NCBI GenBank assembly: GCA_910589415.1 | Contig: OU342634.1 | Location: forward strand, 21,945,144-22,009,143 | Direction of reading: 5' to 3' | Source of the DNA: Malachius bipustulatus | Lineage: Eukaryota; Arthropoda; Insecta; Coleoptera; Melyridae | DNA: 64,000 bases | Part shown: in pieces, positions 1-12,933 of the stretch | How the letters are laid out: the number at the start of each line of letters is the position of its first letter | Numbering within the stretch: position 1 is the first letter of the stretch | Program-made: the position numbers and the translations under genes | Notes under the pieces: model-generated | Seen by the model: the letters and a program-made list of their open reading frames with translations, nothing else | What the model was told of the DNA's origin: nothing | Databases searched by the model: none

Positions 1-706
1 AATTTTTTCGGGACCGAGGAGCGAAATAGGGGTGCTGGGTGGGTAGGACGCTAAAAACAGCCATTGCAAACTAATATTAAGGTCACAACTAAGGCCTCTT
101 TGGCACTACGGTCGAATTTCTATTTTTTTCTTCACTTTCAGGGCAAGGAAAAGCTTCGAGATTAACAGTAGCACGATTTTTATTTTCAATTTTTTTTTTT
201 TTTTCATTTATATTCCAAAAATCGTAACATCAAATCCTGTGTTCTGTTCACGATATGAGAAAGTGGATACATTGGGAATCCGCGTCTGTATACGTTTGGA
301 AGCGGTTCCCATTGTCATAAGTGGTTTCATCCGCAGTTAGATCCAAGACTAGTGGTATTTCTCGGCGCTTGTGTCAGGACCATACTTTCGTTGCACTTCC
401 AAAATCAATTTTTAAAGTTTTTTTTTTTTTTTGAATAATTAATGGTATTTTATTCCTCAAAATATCACAATTTTTTTTTTCTGAACATTAAAGTTAACGA
501 AATTTTTACAAACATGAAACATCAAACATCAAACAATATAAATATTTAAAAAAAATAAAATAGTAAAAAAAAAATAAAAAAAATAAAGTAGTTTTGAGGC
601 CTTCCCTTTTATTTGCAAAGCTAATGAATACCTTCCTGGTGTTACTATAGGTATGTTCTCCACCCCTATATAGGTGCCATAGTGAAATTGTAGGAGCCGC
701 GGATGT
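1..706 (-). mobile_element. Non-autonomous DNA element, family A, copy 1 (cut by window start)
   Basis: Bases 1-422 are the reverse complement of about 1126-1547. Bases 585-706 match, in reverse, the left end of a complete copy at 29535-30065, ending in the AGGAGCCGCGGATGTA terminus near 706. The element therefore lies in minus orientation and lacks only its far terminus, beyond base 1. No transposase is present. The short ORFs here are shadows of the repeat. Confidence 0.75.
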
Positions 707-1084
707 AAATAATGACCAAATAATTTTTTATACGTCGAACTTACATGGTGTGAGGCTGAGGACTTTGATTTTATTTTCACAATCAGCTTTACAAAATTTC
801 ACAATAACAACTTTCTTCTTCTTCTGTTCGCATTTCATTTCACTTGTCACTTTTTCTCACTAAACATGACTAGCAGCTCTTCTTCGTAACACGTGCTCAG
901 CTCTTTATTGGAGTGCAAAGAATTCTATTAACCCATCAACTTGAAGTCGATTTTTTCCTTTTTTCGCCGTCTAGCGAGTAGGGTGTATCTCCTTCAGTTT
1001 TTCCAGACATATTCCAAAAAAAAAAAAACATTATCAAAATTCTTATGCTTTTTTTATGTTGTTGAGTGTTGGGGTGCAAAAGAT

Positions 1085-1575
1085 ATTCATTTGCTTTGCA
1101 AATGAAAGTGAAGGCCACAAAACGGCTTTAAAAATTGTTTTTGGGAGTGCAACGAAAGTACGGTCCCTACACAAGCGCCGTGAAATACCACTAGTCTCGG
1201 ATCTAACTACGGATGAAACCACTTATGACAATGGGAACCGCTTCCAAACGTATACAGACGCGGACTCCCAATATATCCGCTTTCTCATATCGTGACCAGA
1301 CCACAGGATTTGATGTATGACGATTCTTGGTATATAAATGCAAAATAAATGCAAAATTCAAAATAAAAACCGTGCTACTGTTAATCTCGAAGATTTTCCT
1401 TGCCCTGAAAGTGAAGAAAAAAAATAGAAATTCGACCGTAGTGTCAAAGAGGCCTTAGTTGTGACCTTAACATTAGTTTGCAATGGCTGTTTTTAGCTTC
1501 TTACCCACCCAGCACCCCTATTTCGCTTCTCGATCCCGAAAAAAATTATGAAATTTAGGAGCCGCGGATGTAAAT
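1085..1575 (+). mobile_element. Non-autonomous DNA element, family A, copy 2 (left end missing)
   Basis: This is the same family as 1-706 and 29535-30065, in plus orientation. It includes the TTTGCTTTGCAAATGAAAG segment near 1090 and the terminal GGAGCCGCGGATGTAAATA near 1558-1576. With copy 1 it forms a large imperfect foldback around a roughly 380-bp spacer. The left terminus is not recognisable, so this copy is truncated. Confidence 0.7.
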
Positions 1576-3869
1576 AATTACCGAAAAAAGTCTTTTTCTA
1601 AAAAAGTTCTTAGCCCTCACTTTCTAGAAGTGAGTTATCAAGTCTTTTACTGTTATTTGGATGCAAAGAATTAGGGGATCGTAAATTTCATTTTCTTCTC
1701 TGTCAAACTAAAAGAAAAAGGTTCCTTTGGCCGTGCACTCGTCCTATCTACCATAGTTTTGCTAGATATGAGAATTTTTGAGAAAATTGCCAAAACCGTC
1801 GATTGGAAGCTTAAGGGTTGATTCTTAATAAGGGTATAAATTCTTCATATTTTACAGTATCGGTATCAGGAATGTATTTTGGAAATTTCCAATGTCAGTC
1901 GCTACCACCCAAATGTGAACTAATTTTTGTTGTCATGGAAATTTCAACTGAATTTTGTTACAGTAAGTCAGGTTTTGTTTGCGCTTGAAATTTTTGTCAG
2001 ATCTCAGCGAATGTAAAAGTTGACAAGTCAAAATTTCGCTGTAATTTCGTTATGAATGCGGACATCGGACTATTTAATTTATTTTTGGTTAGGTGCCTTG
2101 AAAAGTATTATCAGATTGATCAATGCTTCAGAATTCTTACAGTGAAAATGCCATTCTATTATCGTTTTGCATTTATTTGCAGCTTCTGGCTTTTGTCGTC
2201 AATAACAATTGAACCAGGCTGTGTATGCACCCGGAAGTATAATAATTTGTCCTTTCGCGATGAATACTGTTTTGTTTAAATAATTCAAATTATTAACAAT
2301 ATAACAGACAGTGTTGCGTGCTCGACTTAAAAATACAAGGTGAGGGTAAGGTCAAGTTTATAATTTCTGTTGACTCCGTTTTACGTCTATAAGAGAAAGG
2401 TAAAATCGACGAGGTCGTTTTCGTCACTCATTGATTTTGTTTATTTATAATACCAAACAGCACATTATACCTCTACATAGCAATGTAATGGAAATACTGG
2501 TTTGACGGATATGAAACAAAGGTAGTTAATATCGCCCGTGTCCTTTTACTCAGTCCGCTTTATTGTTGAAGTGACAACATGGTTGTGAAACATCGAACAA
2601 TGCATCGTTTTTCTTTCAAGGAACTTTTCTCGTATGTCGTGTGTGTAGGTAGGCAGGCACGATTGGAAATAATAAATTCATATTTATTTTATAAATGCAG
2701 ATGGAGAGCTTCCGGGTCGGACTCGATTTGATTTTTTACTTTGCAAGGACTTCATGTACACATTCGCAGACGTAAATAAATTGAGCAAAACATCCGTCCC
2801 GAGCTACTATTTTTAGTCAATTCTAGAATCTTAATGTCCCTGGTAAAGGCCAAAGACACTAAAAGCAACAGCGCTGTTTGAAAGTTACTCGAAAACAGTG
2901 AATTAGGTATGAGACAACATCTAAATTCGACCAAATTTAAATTTAAAAAGTTGGGTAGTAAAAAGAAAAAACCACAACATAATTTGATTTTTCTTTGATA
3001 TACAATCAGGTATTATTAACATTATTTGTCATTATTTGTTATTGACTGAGGTACTAATTACCCTGCTAACCATGATTATAATAGTAGACCTCGGTTGTTT
3101 GGTTCGATTAAATCGTTTTTAAATGCAATAAATATAATGCAATTATTGTTAAAGGTAATTATTGTGTAAAAATTGTAATAATTATTTGTATTATTGTACA
3201 GTGCGTAAAATTAGTATATCCACAATACTCAAAATTGGATATGACATCAAATGTGAAACTTTGGAAATTTATTTTTACCATATTTTATGAATAAAGTGCA
3301 TATTGCAAAAAAAAGTTCAGGCGGGATTTTTTTAGTTTCTGAAAAATTGTAATTCTCACTTGTTATTTCAAGAGAAATCTCGTCACTTTCCTGCCTAGAA
3401 ATCCATTGGCGTAAGATTTTAGACTTTAGTTTTTGTATCTTTTTTCTAAATTTTAGACTGGTTTCATAATATACTCTACTCGTACCTCGTACATGCTGAT
3501 TATTGCTTTCTGATTTTTTAAAATCGATCGTGAGATTTTTTTAGAAATGTTAAAAGCATTTTTTCTCTGAGTGTTAAAAGCATTCCTCTGAGTAGGAATG
3601 CATCTGTATTTTCAGGTGCAGCTTAAATTCCTATTTTTATTAAAAAATTTAATTTGACTTTATTTAGAAGTCAAAATTTATTTACCGTTACATTTAGCTT
3701 ACATAATTTTTTGCAGTGGCGGCTTTTCAGATGAAGTAAATGAAGTGCCACTTCATGTGTTTCTAAAAAAATAATTAATTTTTACATTGGAAAAATCTTG
3801 TTAAATGCTTTTTTTTGTGTTTGTTTTGGAAATATTTATGTGGTTTGACAAGATCTGGCAAGCCGCTCA
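1576..3869. other. AT-rich sequence without a supported gene
   Basis: No exon with recognisable protein similarity was found. An open frame at 2052-2279 (+) has a hydrophobic stretch but no family match and no clear splice context. Upstream goliath exons could be hidden here, but none could be supported. Confidence 0.5.
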
Positions 3870-4375
3870 ATTTTTCTCTTTTGCAAAAAAATCTAACTGA
3901 CCTGATTTTGAAAAAATCGAATCTTCGAGCTGACCTGTCTTTGGAGCTTCGAGCTTACCGCACATTGCTACAAAAGAACCGAGCTGACCGGACTTTGCAG
4001 AAATCGAATTTTCGAGCTGACCGGATTTTGCAAAAATCGAATCTTCTAGCTGACCTGACTTTCGAGCTTCGAGCTTACCGCACATTGCAACAAAAGAACC
4101 GAGCTGACCGGACTTTGCAGAAATCGAATTTTCGAACTGACCGGATTTTGCAAAAATCGAATCTTCGAGCTGACCTGACTTTCGAGCTTCGAGCTTACCG
4201 CACATTGCAACAAAAGAACCGAGCTGACCGGACTTTGCAGAAATCGAATTTTCGAACTGACCGGATTTTGAAAAAATCGAATTTTCGAGCTAACCTGACT
4301 TTCGAGCTTACCGCACATTGCAACAAAAGAACCGAGCTGACCGGACCTTGCAAAAAAGAAACTAGCTGGCCGAAC
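3870..4375. repeat. Tandem repeat array, 120-bp period built from roughly 20-bp subrepeats
   Basis: Lines at 3961, 4081 and 4201 are nearly identical, giving an exact 120-bp period over about four units, the last shortened. Each unit contains several variants of GAGCTGACCGGACTTTGCA and GAAATCGAATTTTCGAGC, so the array arose from a shorter subrepeat. The period is divisible by three, which keeps a 209-residue plus-strand frame (3815-4444) and several minus-strand frames open. I read these as repeat-driven and not as genes. Confidence 0.85.
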
Positions 4376-4380
4376 CTTAT

Positions 4381-6328
4381 TGTCCTGGACCTACTACCCA
4401 TCACTCACTTTGCAATACACGAGCCGCCACTGTATATTTGCTGAGATGTTTATGAAAGTAAATCAAGCAAACTTTTATGATTATTTTTTAGTTGTTGAAT
4501 CCAAAATCAACTAACTGCTTTGAAGTACCCTGCATGCGGTCTCCTCGGGAAACCTTTCCAAGTGCAAAAAGTAAAAAAATGGCAACGGAAATGGTACCCC
4601 TTACTAAAAAAGTTATTTTTGAAAACTGTATTTTCTGTGAATTCCTGCATGTTTTCAAGGACATGTAATTGGGCCAGTTTGTTGATTTTGGAGACAATTA
4701 CTGACGGAACGGGCGAAGATCTGAAGTTGTGTCCTCGAGATGAACCCCGAAATGTAAAAATCGACCAACAAATACGAAAAAAATTTCATGACCGGACGAA
4801 AAAGTTGTTTTGTTTTGACCACTCAGTAGTTGGGAAAGATGGTTGCATATGTATTCCAAAGCCGTTTCGAGGATCAATGCAAATATGTAAATGTCTTCGA
4901 GGATCAGTCGGGAAAATTCCAACTTTTTTACAGAACAGACTTTTTCAAACTTTAAAATGCCCTGTATGACAAACGTAGGGAATTTGTACAAAGACCGCGT
5001 CAAGCGGGTGTCAGCTATCTAATGCGATTTTTTTTTCTTATAATTCTTCTTTCAGGAGTAACGACACTTTTGAATGCGACTGCTAATTTAGGGGCCGAGT
5101 TTATTGCTCGCAAAGTGTAGATCATTTTAAATTTTAATTTCATTATCAACTCCCGTGAAGTGTCAGACAAAATATATGGCACGTGTGGGCAAGTGTAAAT
5201 TATCATTCTATCCACTTATTACATGTAGTTCACTCCACTCGGTCCACTGATCTGCGTGGATAATATACAACTTTGCACACTTGTACCGTAAATTCAGAGT
5301 TGAAAGCTATTACATACAGAGTGTGTTTGTTGATTAGTAAACGAGATAGAATGGGGAATGTTTTGTCCCGGGCCCAAACTCTATTAGGTATAGTGTGTTC
5401 TCAAAAAGATAGAGGGCGCCGATGTTACCAAAAATCATTTTTCTGTAGGTACTTTGAGTTTGACATTGAGAAGATGATTCTAAATAACACCCGCCAAATG
5501 ACGTGCGATTACACAGCGTGTGTAAAAAAATACTAAAAAATTCGCCATGTAACCTCATAACTTCGTATTTTTTCCGTGTTATTTTTTTTTTCATGAAAGC
5601 ACGGAATCAGTAGTAAAACTGATTTATCCTACCAACCGGTCTTTATTACTAGATCCTATACTTTATCAATAAACTTTATGATGTTGAAACTGCTTAAATT
5701 GATGATAAGAAAAATGCATGGAAACGTAGTTTTGTCTGGATTTTCATTTCCGCGGCCACCTACTTTTGTATACCTAACGATTTTAAATTAATGGTCGTCA
5801 TAAGGTTTGTGAAATAATAACTGTCTCCACCGCCATGACAACAATTTAGCTGGAAGGCGAACAGTGAATTTATTTCAAAATTAAAGAGAATTGCTTTTCT
5901 CTTTGGATAAGCATTCTCTCTATAATTGGGTATAATCTCCAAGGTGATATAATCTAAGTGGGTCTCCGAGAAAGCAATAAGGAGTGATGAAAAACTCGCT
6001 AATCTTTATATTGTTGTTTCCTGCTGCATCAGTATTTCATTTAAAATACCTATGTAATATACAGTGTGTCATACATACCATAAGGATGGGATGATAACAT
6101 TGGGATATTGGAAATGGTAGGAGTTACAGTTTTGTTTAAATTGTGAAAAAGTTGGGCATTCGTCTATTTCAGCTGAAAAAGTGACAATGAAAGAGTTTTT
6201 TTTCTGAAAATTTTCATTTGGAAAAAAAAGCCTCCACAGCCCTCATGAAAAACAGTACAACACCATCCCTAATAACAATTTTGATATTATTTATTATTTT
6301 ATCCTACAATAAAATTAACGCCACATTT
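4381..6328. other. No supported gene; uncharacterised intergenic sequence
   Basis: A 149-residue frame at 4520-4969 (+) and an overlapping 101-residue frame at 4698-5003 (-) are open. Neither shows a recognisable domain, codon bias or splice structure. They probably come from an old repeat. Confidence 0.5.
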
Positions 6329-7606
6329 TCACCTGATTTTGACTTTGAAAATGCTTTCTTTAAAGTGTAACTTTTTCTTGATTAACATGCCTTTTTTCAC
6401 ACTAATGTCCTCTCTCCATCTGGTGTTCGGGTTGTCAGGACTTCTCCAACTTACCCTCGGTTTCCAGTCTAGCAGTCGTTTTGTCCAACGGTTATCAGTT
6501 CTTCTCAACACATTTCATGTTCTGCCCATTTCCACTTTAGTTCGACTGCTCTTTGGATTACATCTGTTATTTTGATCTGTTCTCTAATACAAGTTTTTTG
6601 TCTTATGGTCTGTGAGCTTAATGCCTAATATAATTCGTTCATGAGCTCTTTGAGTTCTGGCTAATTCTTGCGCAAGCCGTTTCGTTAGGCATCACGTTTC
6701 AGCGCCGTAAGTGAGGACCGGGAGCACGCACTGGTCATAGAACTTTCTTTTTAGACTGTTTATCTTCCAATTTTTGTTCTTGGAGTTGATGCTAATATTT
6801 GTTTGCCCATTGGTCATTACAATCATATCCTGTAGTTCTTGAGGATAGCTACTTTTTAAAGATGATAATATCATCCGTGAATCTTAGATGTTGGAGGTTG
6901 GAGGTATTCACCGTCTATATTTATGCCCTTTTTTCAAGTCCAGTTCATTATTCGAAAGACGCATTCGAGAGCAAATGTAAATAGTTTGGGAGAGATAGTG
7001 TCTCCCTGGCGTACTCCACTTTTTATATTTATACTGTTTCCAAAGAAGTACCTATGTGCATCACATGAATTTAAGAAAGTAAGGACCGCCCAGGTTTCTA
7101 TGGTGTCGAAGGCCTTCTGACAGTCAGTGAAGGCCAAGTATATTTCTATATTCTGTTTGTTACACCTTTCCATCAAGCTTCTGATTGAATATTCTGACCT
7201 GAAGCCTGCCTGTTCTCGGTGTTGTAGTTGGTCCAGCTTTCCTGTTGGCCTGTTTGTGAGGAACCTGGTAAACAGTTTATACAGTTGGGAGAGGAGGCTA
7301 ATAGGCCTGATAGATTGTATAGTTTCATCAAGTCTCTTTTTTTGTTAATAAGAATGAGTTTTGCTTCTAGCTATGTCTTTGGAATTCGTCTTTGTTCCAA
7401 GCAATCAGTTTAATCCCTCCCGCCTTGAGCATCTCTCGGATTATTATATAGTCTTGAATGTTCCTTCGTCTGCATCTTTTAGGATAAGTTTGTTCCAGTC
7501 TGCCCACTACAAAATTTCTGTTGCTATCCACCTTCATTTTCCTTTTCTTCTCTAGTAATTTCTTTGTCTCCTGTGTTATTTTTGTATATTTTTTAGGAAA
7601 CTTCAC
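6329..7606 (-). mobile_element. Decayed RTE-type non-LTR retrotransposon, reverse transcriptase fragments
   Basis: Minus-strand frames broken by shifts and stops carry reverse-transcriptase landmarks. From 7606 downwards come a charged KLL-rich linker (7367-7606) and then the catalytic palm region at 6934-7176. That region has YLAFTDCQKAFDTIETW, matching the family FVDYEKAFDSI block, and GVRQGDTISPKLF. Next is a VLPVLTYGAET block (6692-6874), and finally a WTKRLLDWKPR / RWREDI-like tail (6329-6511). The block order and GVRQGDTISPKLF wording fit RTE/BovB-type elements. The YxDD core is not preserved in a readable frame. No endonuclease domain or ends were seen, so this is a dead 5'-truncated copy. 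Confidence 0.85.
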
Positions 7607-8251
7607 TTAATAATTTTATTGATGTAAACTCCTTTGCCCCATAACATCCATTTTCATATCTGAAAATGAATATAATGTTGGCCATTTACTCAAATTTTTG
7701 ACCTTCCTTCAACATTAAAAAAAATTCCTCCCAATGAGGAGGAAAATAAGGATTGTGATAGGACCTTCAAAAAAGTTCCTTCTTAACTTTCTCTCAAAAA
7801 TAAAATACCTAATCGCATAATCTTTGAATAAAATGTTATTTTTTTCTTTTCATTCAAGCCTTAATATTATTGTTTTTATTTAACATTTATGTATGGATTC
7901 TTTAATTTTTTTCGATTTAAATTATTTTAATCAACATTTTACAATTTTTTATTTTAACTTGGTTTGTCAGTTTGACAACTTTATTTGTAAGAAAAAAAGG
8001 TGACCAACAGGGTACACCATCTTGCAAGGTCCTTGATATTTCCATCTAAATAAGAAATTGACTTTCGCAGATCCCTTAACCTGAATATACCTTGACGATA
8101 TATTCGAGAATATGGTATCGATTACTTTTCTTTAAATTTTTAACTCGTCTGTAGCGTATATATTTAATAATTATGTTTGTAGTACTGTTGAATTTTAATC
8201 AATATGTTATTGTTCAGTCGTTCCCATTATTAATAATTCATTTTGTTTCAG
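7607..8251. other. Non-coding sequence upstream of the first visible goliath exon
   Basis: AT-rich sequence ending in a TTTTGTTTCAG acceptor at 8241-8251. It is probably the 3' part of a goliath intron. No other feature is seen. Confidence 0.5.
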
Positions 8252-11200
8252 GACATCTGTGTTGTTTGTATCGATCACCTTCATTTTATTAATGATAATA
8301 TCTTTGGCATGGCTGGTCTTCTACTATGTACAAAGATTTCGCTATATACATGCGAAGGACAGACTTTCAGTAAGTGTATAATATGTATGTATGTATGTTT
8401 GTTCAGGTGTTTTAAATTTCTGCAGTGACAGTACCTACTGGGTATAGTTTATTTTATTTTTTTTACTTTTCAAAAATTTTAAAAACTTATTTCCGATAAA
8501 ATACACATTGCATAGATACTTCACTTCTTGTGAATTATAATAATGTTTTTTTTTGTCATCCCTGGCCTCGAGTGACTACCTAACAAGGAAAATTATGAAT
8601 AATTTTCAAAATGAGTTGCAATCGTAAAGTGAAAATAAATAACTATGTTTACCTGACTCATTTAAAAGAAATTTTACCTACTGAATGAATAACACATACT
8701 ACTAGAAAAGTAAATTAAAATTAATAATACCTAGTCACCTAGTCCGTAAAAAAAAGAAACAACAAGAAATGGTATTAACCTTGTAAATAGGTATATGCGG
8801 TATATTTTTAGCTTGTAAATTGTTTTAATGTTTCGACTAATTTTCTTTTTTTGTTTCCAGCGTAGATTGGGAAATGCAGCGAAAAAAGCAATTTCTAAAA
8901 TACCCACAAAAACTGTCAAATCTGAAGACAAGGTGAATAATAAATACTTTTTTGTGTGAATTAGTTGCAATTGTTATATTGTCTATTCTCAATGGTTTCA
9001 TCAGCATTATTTTCAGGAGGTTCAAGGCGAAGTAGAATGTTGTGCCGTTTGTATTGAACCTTACAAAGTGTACGAAGTGTTAAGGAATCTCCCTTGTGGG
9101 TAAGTTGTTAGCATAAGACTAATGATCATTAAAAAAAGTCCTAAAATGGTAGAGAAAGTGATAGTTCTCATTGGCTGATGTCAGTTTTCAAGGCCTCAAA
9201 TTCATTTGTAAAGCTGAAAATAAATGTAAGGTATAAGATTTATTTTAAATCTCAAAAAATTGCAACATTTGCCCGAATGCACTATAAAATGAAATAAGAA
9301 AATTACATTTTTGAATTCATTAGTTTCATTTTTTTTATAAAAGCAAATAACTTTGTTACATTAAAAAGTTTGGGACATATTGGGATCTTTATTTTTAATG
9401 CGTTTAATGATTTGTGTTTTTTTGTTTAATGAAAAGTATGTAATTTTTCTCTATTGATATTTTCAGGCATGAGTTTCACAAAGGTTGTATTGATCCATGG
9501 CTTCTGGAACATAGAACATGTCCAATGTGCAAGATGGACATTCTAAAATATTACGGATTTGTGGTCAGTGTCGACTTGTATTCACCTAGTAGCTACACTC
9601 ACTATTAGATGTATTATTCAGTAATATGTAAATACGCTGCCCTACACTGCCACTAAACTAAATCACTGCTTTTGTCTAAGGTGGAGGTAATTTTTCACGC
9701 CAAGTTTTTTTTCTCATTATAAGTTCTCATCTGCAAGCTTATTTTTGATTTACAAATTACAGGAGCTTATTCAGTTTCATTTTGCTGCCTTTTATTGTTT
9801 AGTTTCAAGATTTTTTTCATAATTTGATAAAATAAATATTGCGATAAATAAATATATCTGGCACTGAATGGGCTTCTTTTCAGTTTAGTCCTTAGTTTGA
9901 GTTAATACAAAATAAAAATTGTATCTTCACTGTTTTCATTAGTTCTCTGGTAGTCAAGAAAGTATTCTTCAAATGGACATGGAAGATGGCGAAGGACAAC
10001 GATCAAATCAACCCCGACAAAGCAGTGGAATCAGTCCTTTGCCGGAAATTCGTGCCGTCGTTATTACTGATTGTGAGGTAAGAATGACCTAAATTGTACT
10101 TACAAATAATTATTCCTAAAATTCTTGTATTGCAGTAAGGTTGTGCTAAAATTGTCCATTTTGTTATATTATGTAATCATCTAATTTAACAGTACCTAAC
10201 TGAACATTTACCTAGAAATGACAGGTATAACTCTTCAGTATAATGATGTGATGTCATGAGGAAAAAACAGTATTTAAAGCGATTAGTTTTTAACTAATGA
10301 ATAATTATTGGTAATCCTACAGTATCAACACATCACTTTTTTCAGAATTAAGAGGTTTTCCAACAAAAAATAATTATGTTTGTTCACCTCTAACTTGGAC
10401 TCATTTTCTGGAGAACTCAATTTATATCTTCCTGTATTTTCTTCATTCTTTGCTAGTAGTTTTCTGTGTTTTATGTTTTATTGAGAGGCTAGGGTCCTTT
10501 GCCAGTCGTTTTCGATGTTTATGTTCTTTTAGTGACACTAGTAAAAAGTTGGTAATATAAACAATTACTTGTAACTCTAGCTTATAACAAATGACTACTA
10601 ATTAACGACTGCCTGCTAAGTATTACCAAAATAGTACAGTAAATAAATACTAAAACTGTACTACCTACTGTAATTTTGTCATTGCCAGAAGTAAATAAAT
10701 AAGTAATTCACCTTCCATACTATTATGGTTAACTTGTCAGGCTATGATAATAATTGATGATTCACTAAAAATAAAAATGTACTGGAGAGCTTATCTGCCA
10801 ATTATGGAACATGCCTAGTGGAAAACTTGATCTGACCCCAGTAAGAATAATTTTTTATTGAATTTTAAGAGATTTCTAATAATCTAGTCCCCATTACCAT
10901 GTTGAGTGCCTCTTTATAATAAAAATTAGCAATTTCAGCTCAAGGTGGTTACCTTTTTTGTGAAAGAACATGATGCTGATAACAAATTTATACTGATCAA
11001 TTTATAGGTAAATCTTTGATGAGGTACTATGAGGTTTTTCCACATTCTTTCATTGAAATTACCAAAATTATTAAAATTTAACTTTTAGCAATCTTCTGGG
11101 CAGGGTTTCATATAGGTACTATAATAAAGTGTCTTCAAATATTAACTAATTTACCATTTAATTTGCCCTTTCCTAATAAAATTACAGTCAATTTGAAATT

Positions 11201-11922
11201 TAAGGTCTTTTTACCTTTTTGTGCTTATCTTATGAGCAATCTTTTAGTTTGGGCCAGTTTCATAAGAAAATTAGTCTTTTAAAAGGTAGTCTAATTTCAC
11301 CTTGGTTACTATTGTTTTTAACAATAGTTTGAAGTAACTTTGAGCTAGTGAAATTTTTATGAAACTGGGCTAAAATAAAAAATTGCTGATAAAATTAGCA
11401 AAAAAAAAAAGTATGGGCCGGTTTCATAATAAATTTTAAAGTTGCTTTGAAGTTTTGTTGGGTCTAAGTTAAACCAAGAAAAGTGATATTAAAATTTATA
11501 ATTTTTAAAGTGACTTCTGATAAATTTACGAGACTTGTCTTAGTAATGTCAAAAAGGCATGACTGTCTAAGTTCACTTCTGAACAAGAATAACCCAGACT
11601 TCTGAAAAGGAAATTCTTGTTAACATCTAATTAACTAAAAGTCTGTAGCATGTTTCTTAATTATTGTTGGAAAGTTTCTCTAAAAATGTAACTTTTTTCA
11701 ATATTTCAGCAGAGATTGTTCGAGAGTTCAGCTGATGAGGACAGCAGCCGAGCTTCCACTCCGGACAACATGTCCCCTCGACTGTCCTCTGCTGCCAGAC
11801 AAACCCCCGTTAGACAAGATCTTTGTGTCAGCTGTATCGCGGCAAAGGCCAACCAGAGCGGTGCCAGCAACGAGGATATGCTTGAATCCGAGCCGCTGGA
11901 GAAAGAGTCATTCCAGCATTGA
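8252..11922 (+). CDS. gol: Goliath-type transmembrane RING-H2 E3 ubiquitin ligase, 3' exons (5' part missing)
   Basis: Six exons join in phase: 8252-8369, 8861-8932, 9017-9099, 9467-9563, 9943-10077 and 11710-11922 (TGA), giving 239 codons. Exon 1 encodes a single membrane helix ([10 protein letters not shown]...LAWLVFYYV) followed by a [13 protein letters not shown] linker, as in goliath/RNF130. Exons 3-4 encode a complete RING-H2 with spacing C-x2-C-x14-C-x-H-x2-H-x2-C-x10-C-x2-C (CAVC, LPCGHEFH, TCPMC). The tail includes [13 protein letters not shown], as in RNF130. The family's lumenal signal peptide and PA domain must be encoded upstream but were not found in 1-8251. Known role: endosomal E3 ligase acting on membrane cargo. 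The intron after 9563 uses a weaker GTCAGT donor. Goliath versus the close paralogue godzilla is not fully settled. Confidence 0.88.
11243..11378. repeat. Short inverted-repeat element (MITE-like) in the last goliath intron
   Basis: GGGCCAGTTTCATAA near 11251 faces TTATGAAACTGGGC near 11357-11370, forming about 20-bp arms around a spacer of roughly 95 bp. A half copy of the same terminus (GGGCCGGTTTCATAA) starts near 11415. Confidence 0.6.
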
Positions 11923-12722
11923 AGTGTAGAGAATGTTTTAAGTGCAAGTGCAACACGTCTTCTGTCTTATTTTCAGCTGGAACTTCTTTAGTTATCGTGA
12001 AACTAAAACTGACTGAAATGATTTCTGACTGCATTTCGCTGATCCCGATTTTTGTGATATCTAGTTCTTATTTTTGTTTTCTTTTTTTTTAGTTTTTATT
12101 AAATTAGGTGTAAATTATTTGGTGTTTTATTCCCATATATTTGTGGATTAGATGTGGCGCAAAAGCCATGTTTAACATAAAGTGGTAACAATTTGTGTAT
12201 TTTTATCACACCTTCCCTCTTATCCCTATCTGTGCACTTCTTAGTTCATTTTATGTGGTAGTATAGCACATGAAGCAGACTTTGAACGCTTTTATATAAA
12301 AGTATTGGGTTTATGTAGAGAGAGTATGGAATTAAATCTTTTCTCTCTTTTATATAGTCACTTCCAGATAGTCGAGGAATAAGTCAGGACTATCTTCAGT
12401 ATAGGGACTTTTTAGTTACTTCTTTTGTTGACGATTGCACTGGCACTGGTGGAGTAATTATACATAGGATGGATACATAGGTGACATATAGAATAGAACA
12501 TACTGAATATATTTTTATTTTAAAATTAATTTGTGTTATAACAACTGATAGTTAATTTTAACCTAATACAATAATAATAATTATACATAAAAAAATCATA
12601 ACAAAATGAGGTTTTCTTCAGAGAAAATTCTGTAAATCAGACTTAAACTTCGGCTTGAAGTAAAACAATTAGTTTTAAAATGGTGAAATATTTATGTCAT
12701 TATAATTGTTTCTTTAGGGGCT
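11923..12722 (+). other. Goliath 3' untranslated region and flank
   Basis: Follows the TGA at 11920-11922. It is AT-rich with no open frame. An ATTAAA at about 12097 is a possible poly(A) signal, but the transcript end cannot be fixed from sequence. Confidence 0.4.
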
Positions 12723-12933
12723 GGTTGCAAACGTAATTAAAAATATTTCAGATAATTACCGATTTTAAATTTTCACAATATGGTGAATATTTTCAATAAT
12801 CTTTTATCGGTAATTAACTCTTCTACAAAGGAGTAGAGTTTCTTTTCAGCAATATCAGCCCAATATTCTGATAATAAAGGGCATTTTAAAATCGGTGATT
12901 ATCTCACAGTTTTTTAATTACGTTCGTGCAACC
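12723..12933. repeat. MITE with GGTTGCA-type terminal inverted repeats
   Basis: GGTTGCAAACGTAATTAAAAA at the left faces TTTTTAATTACGTTCGTGCAACC at the right, with a further internal inverted segment (ACCGATTTTAAA / TTTAAAATCGGT). It is 211 bp long and non-coding. The superfamily is not clear. Confidence 0.7.

Noticed and set aside
2052..2279. Possible signal-peptide exon of goliath
   Set aside because: A hydrophobic segment is present but there is no PA-domain exon nearby and no similarity to the family's N-terminus.
3870..4375. CRISPR-like array
   Set aside because: Units are contiguous tandem repeats without unique spacers, in a eukaryotic genome.
3815..4444. 209-residue ORF as a protein-coding gene
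   Set aside because: It is explained by a 120-bp tandem repeat, which also keeps the opposite strand open; no start context, homology or splice signals.
4520..4969. 149-residue ORF as a gene
   Set aside because: No recognisable domain, and the opposite strand is open over the same span; composition looks repeat-derived.
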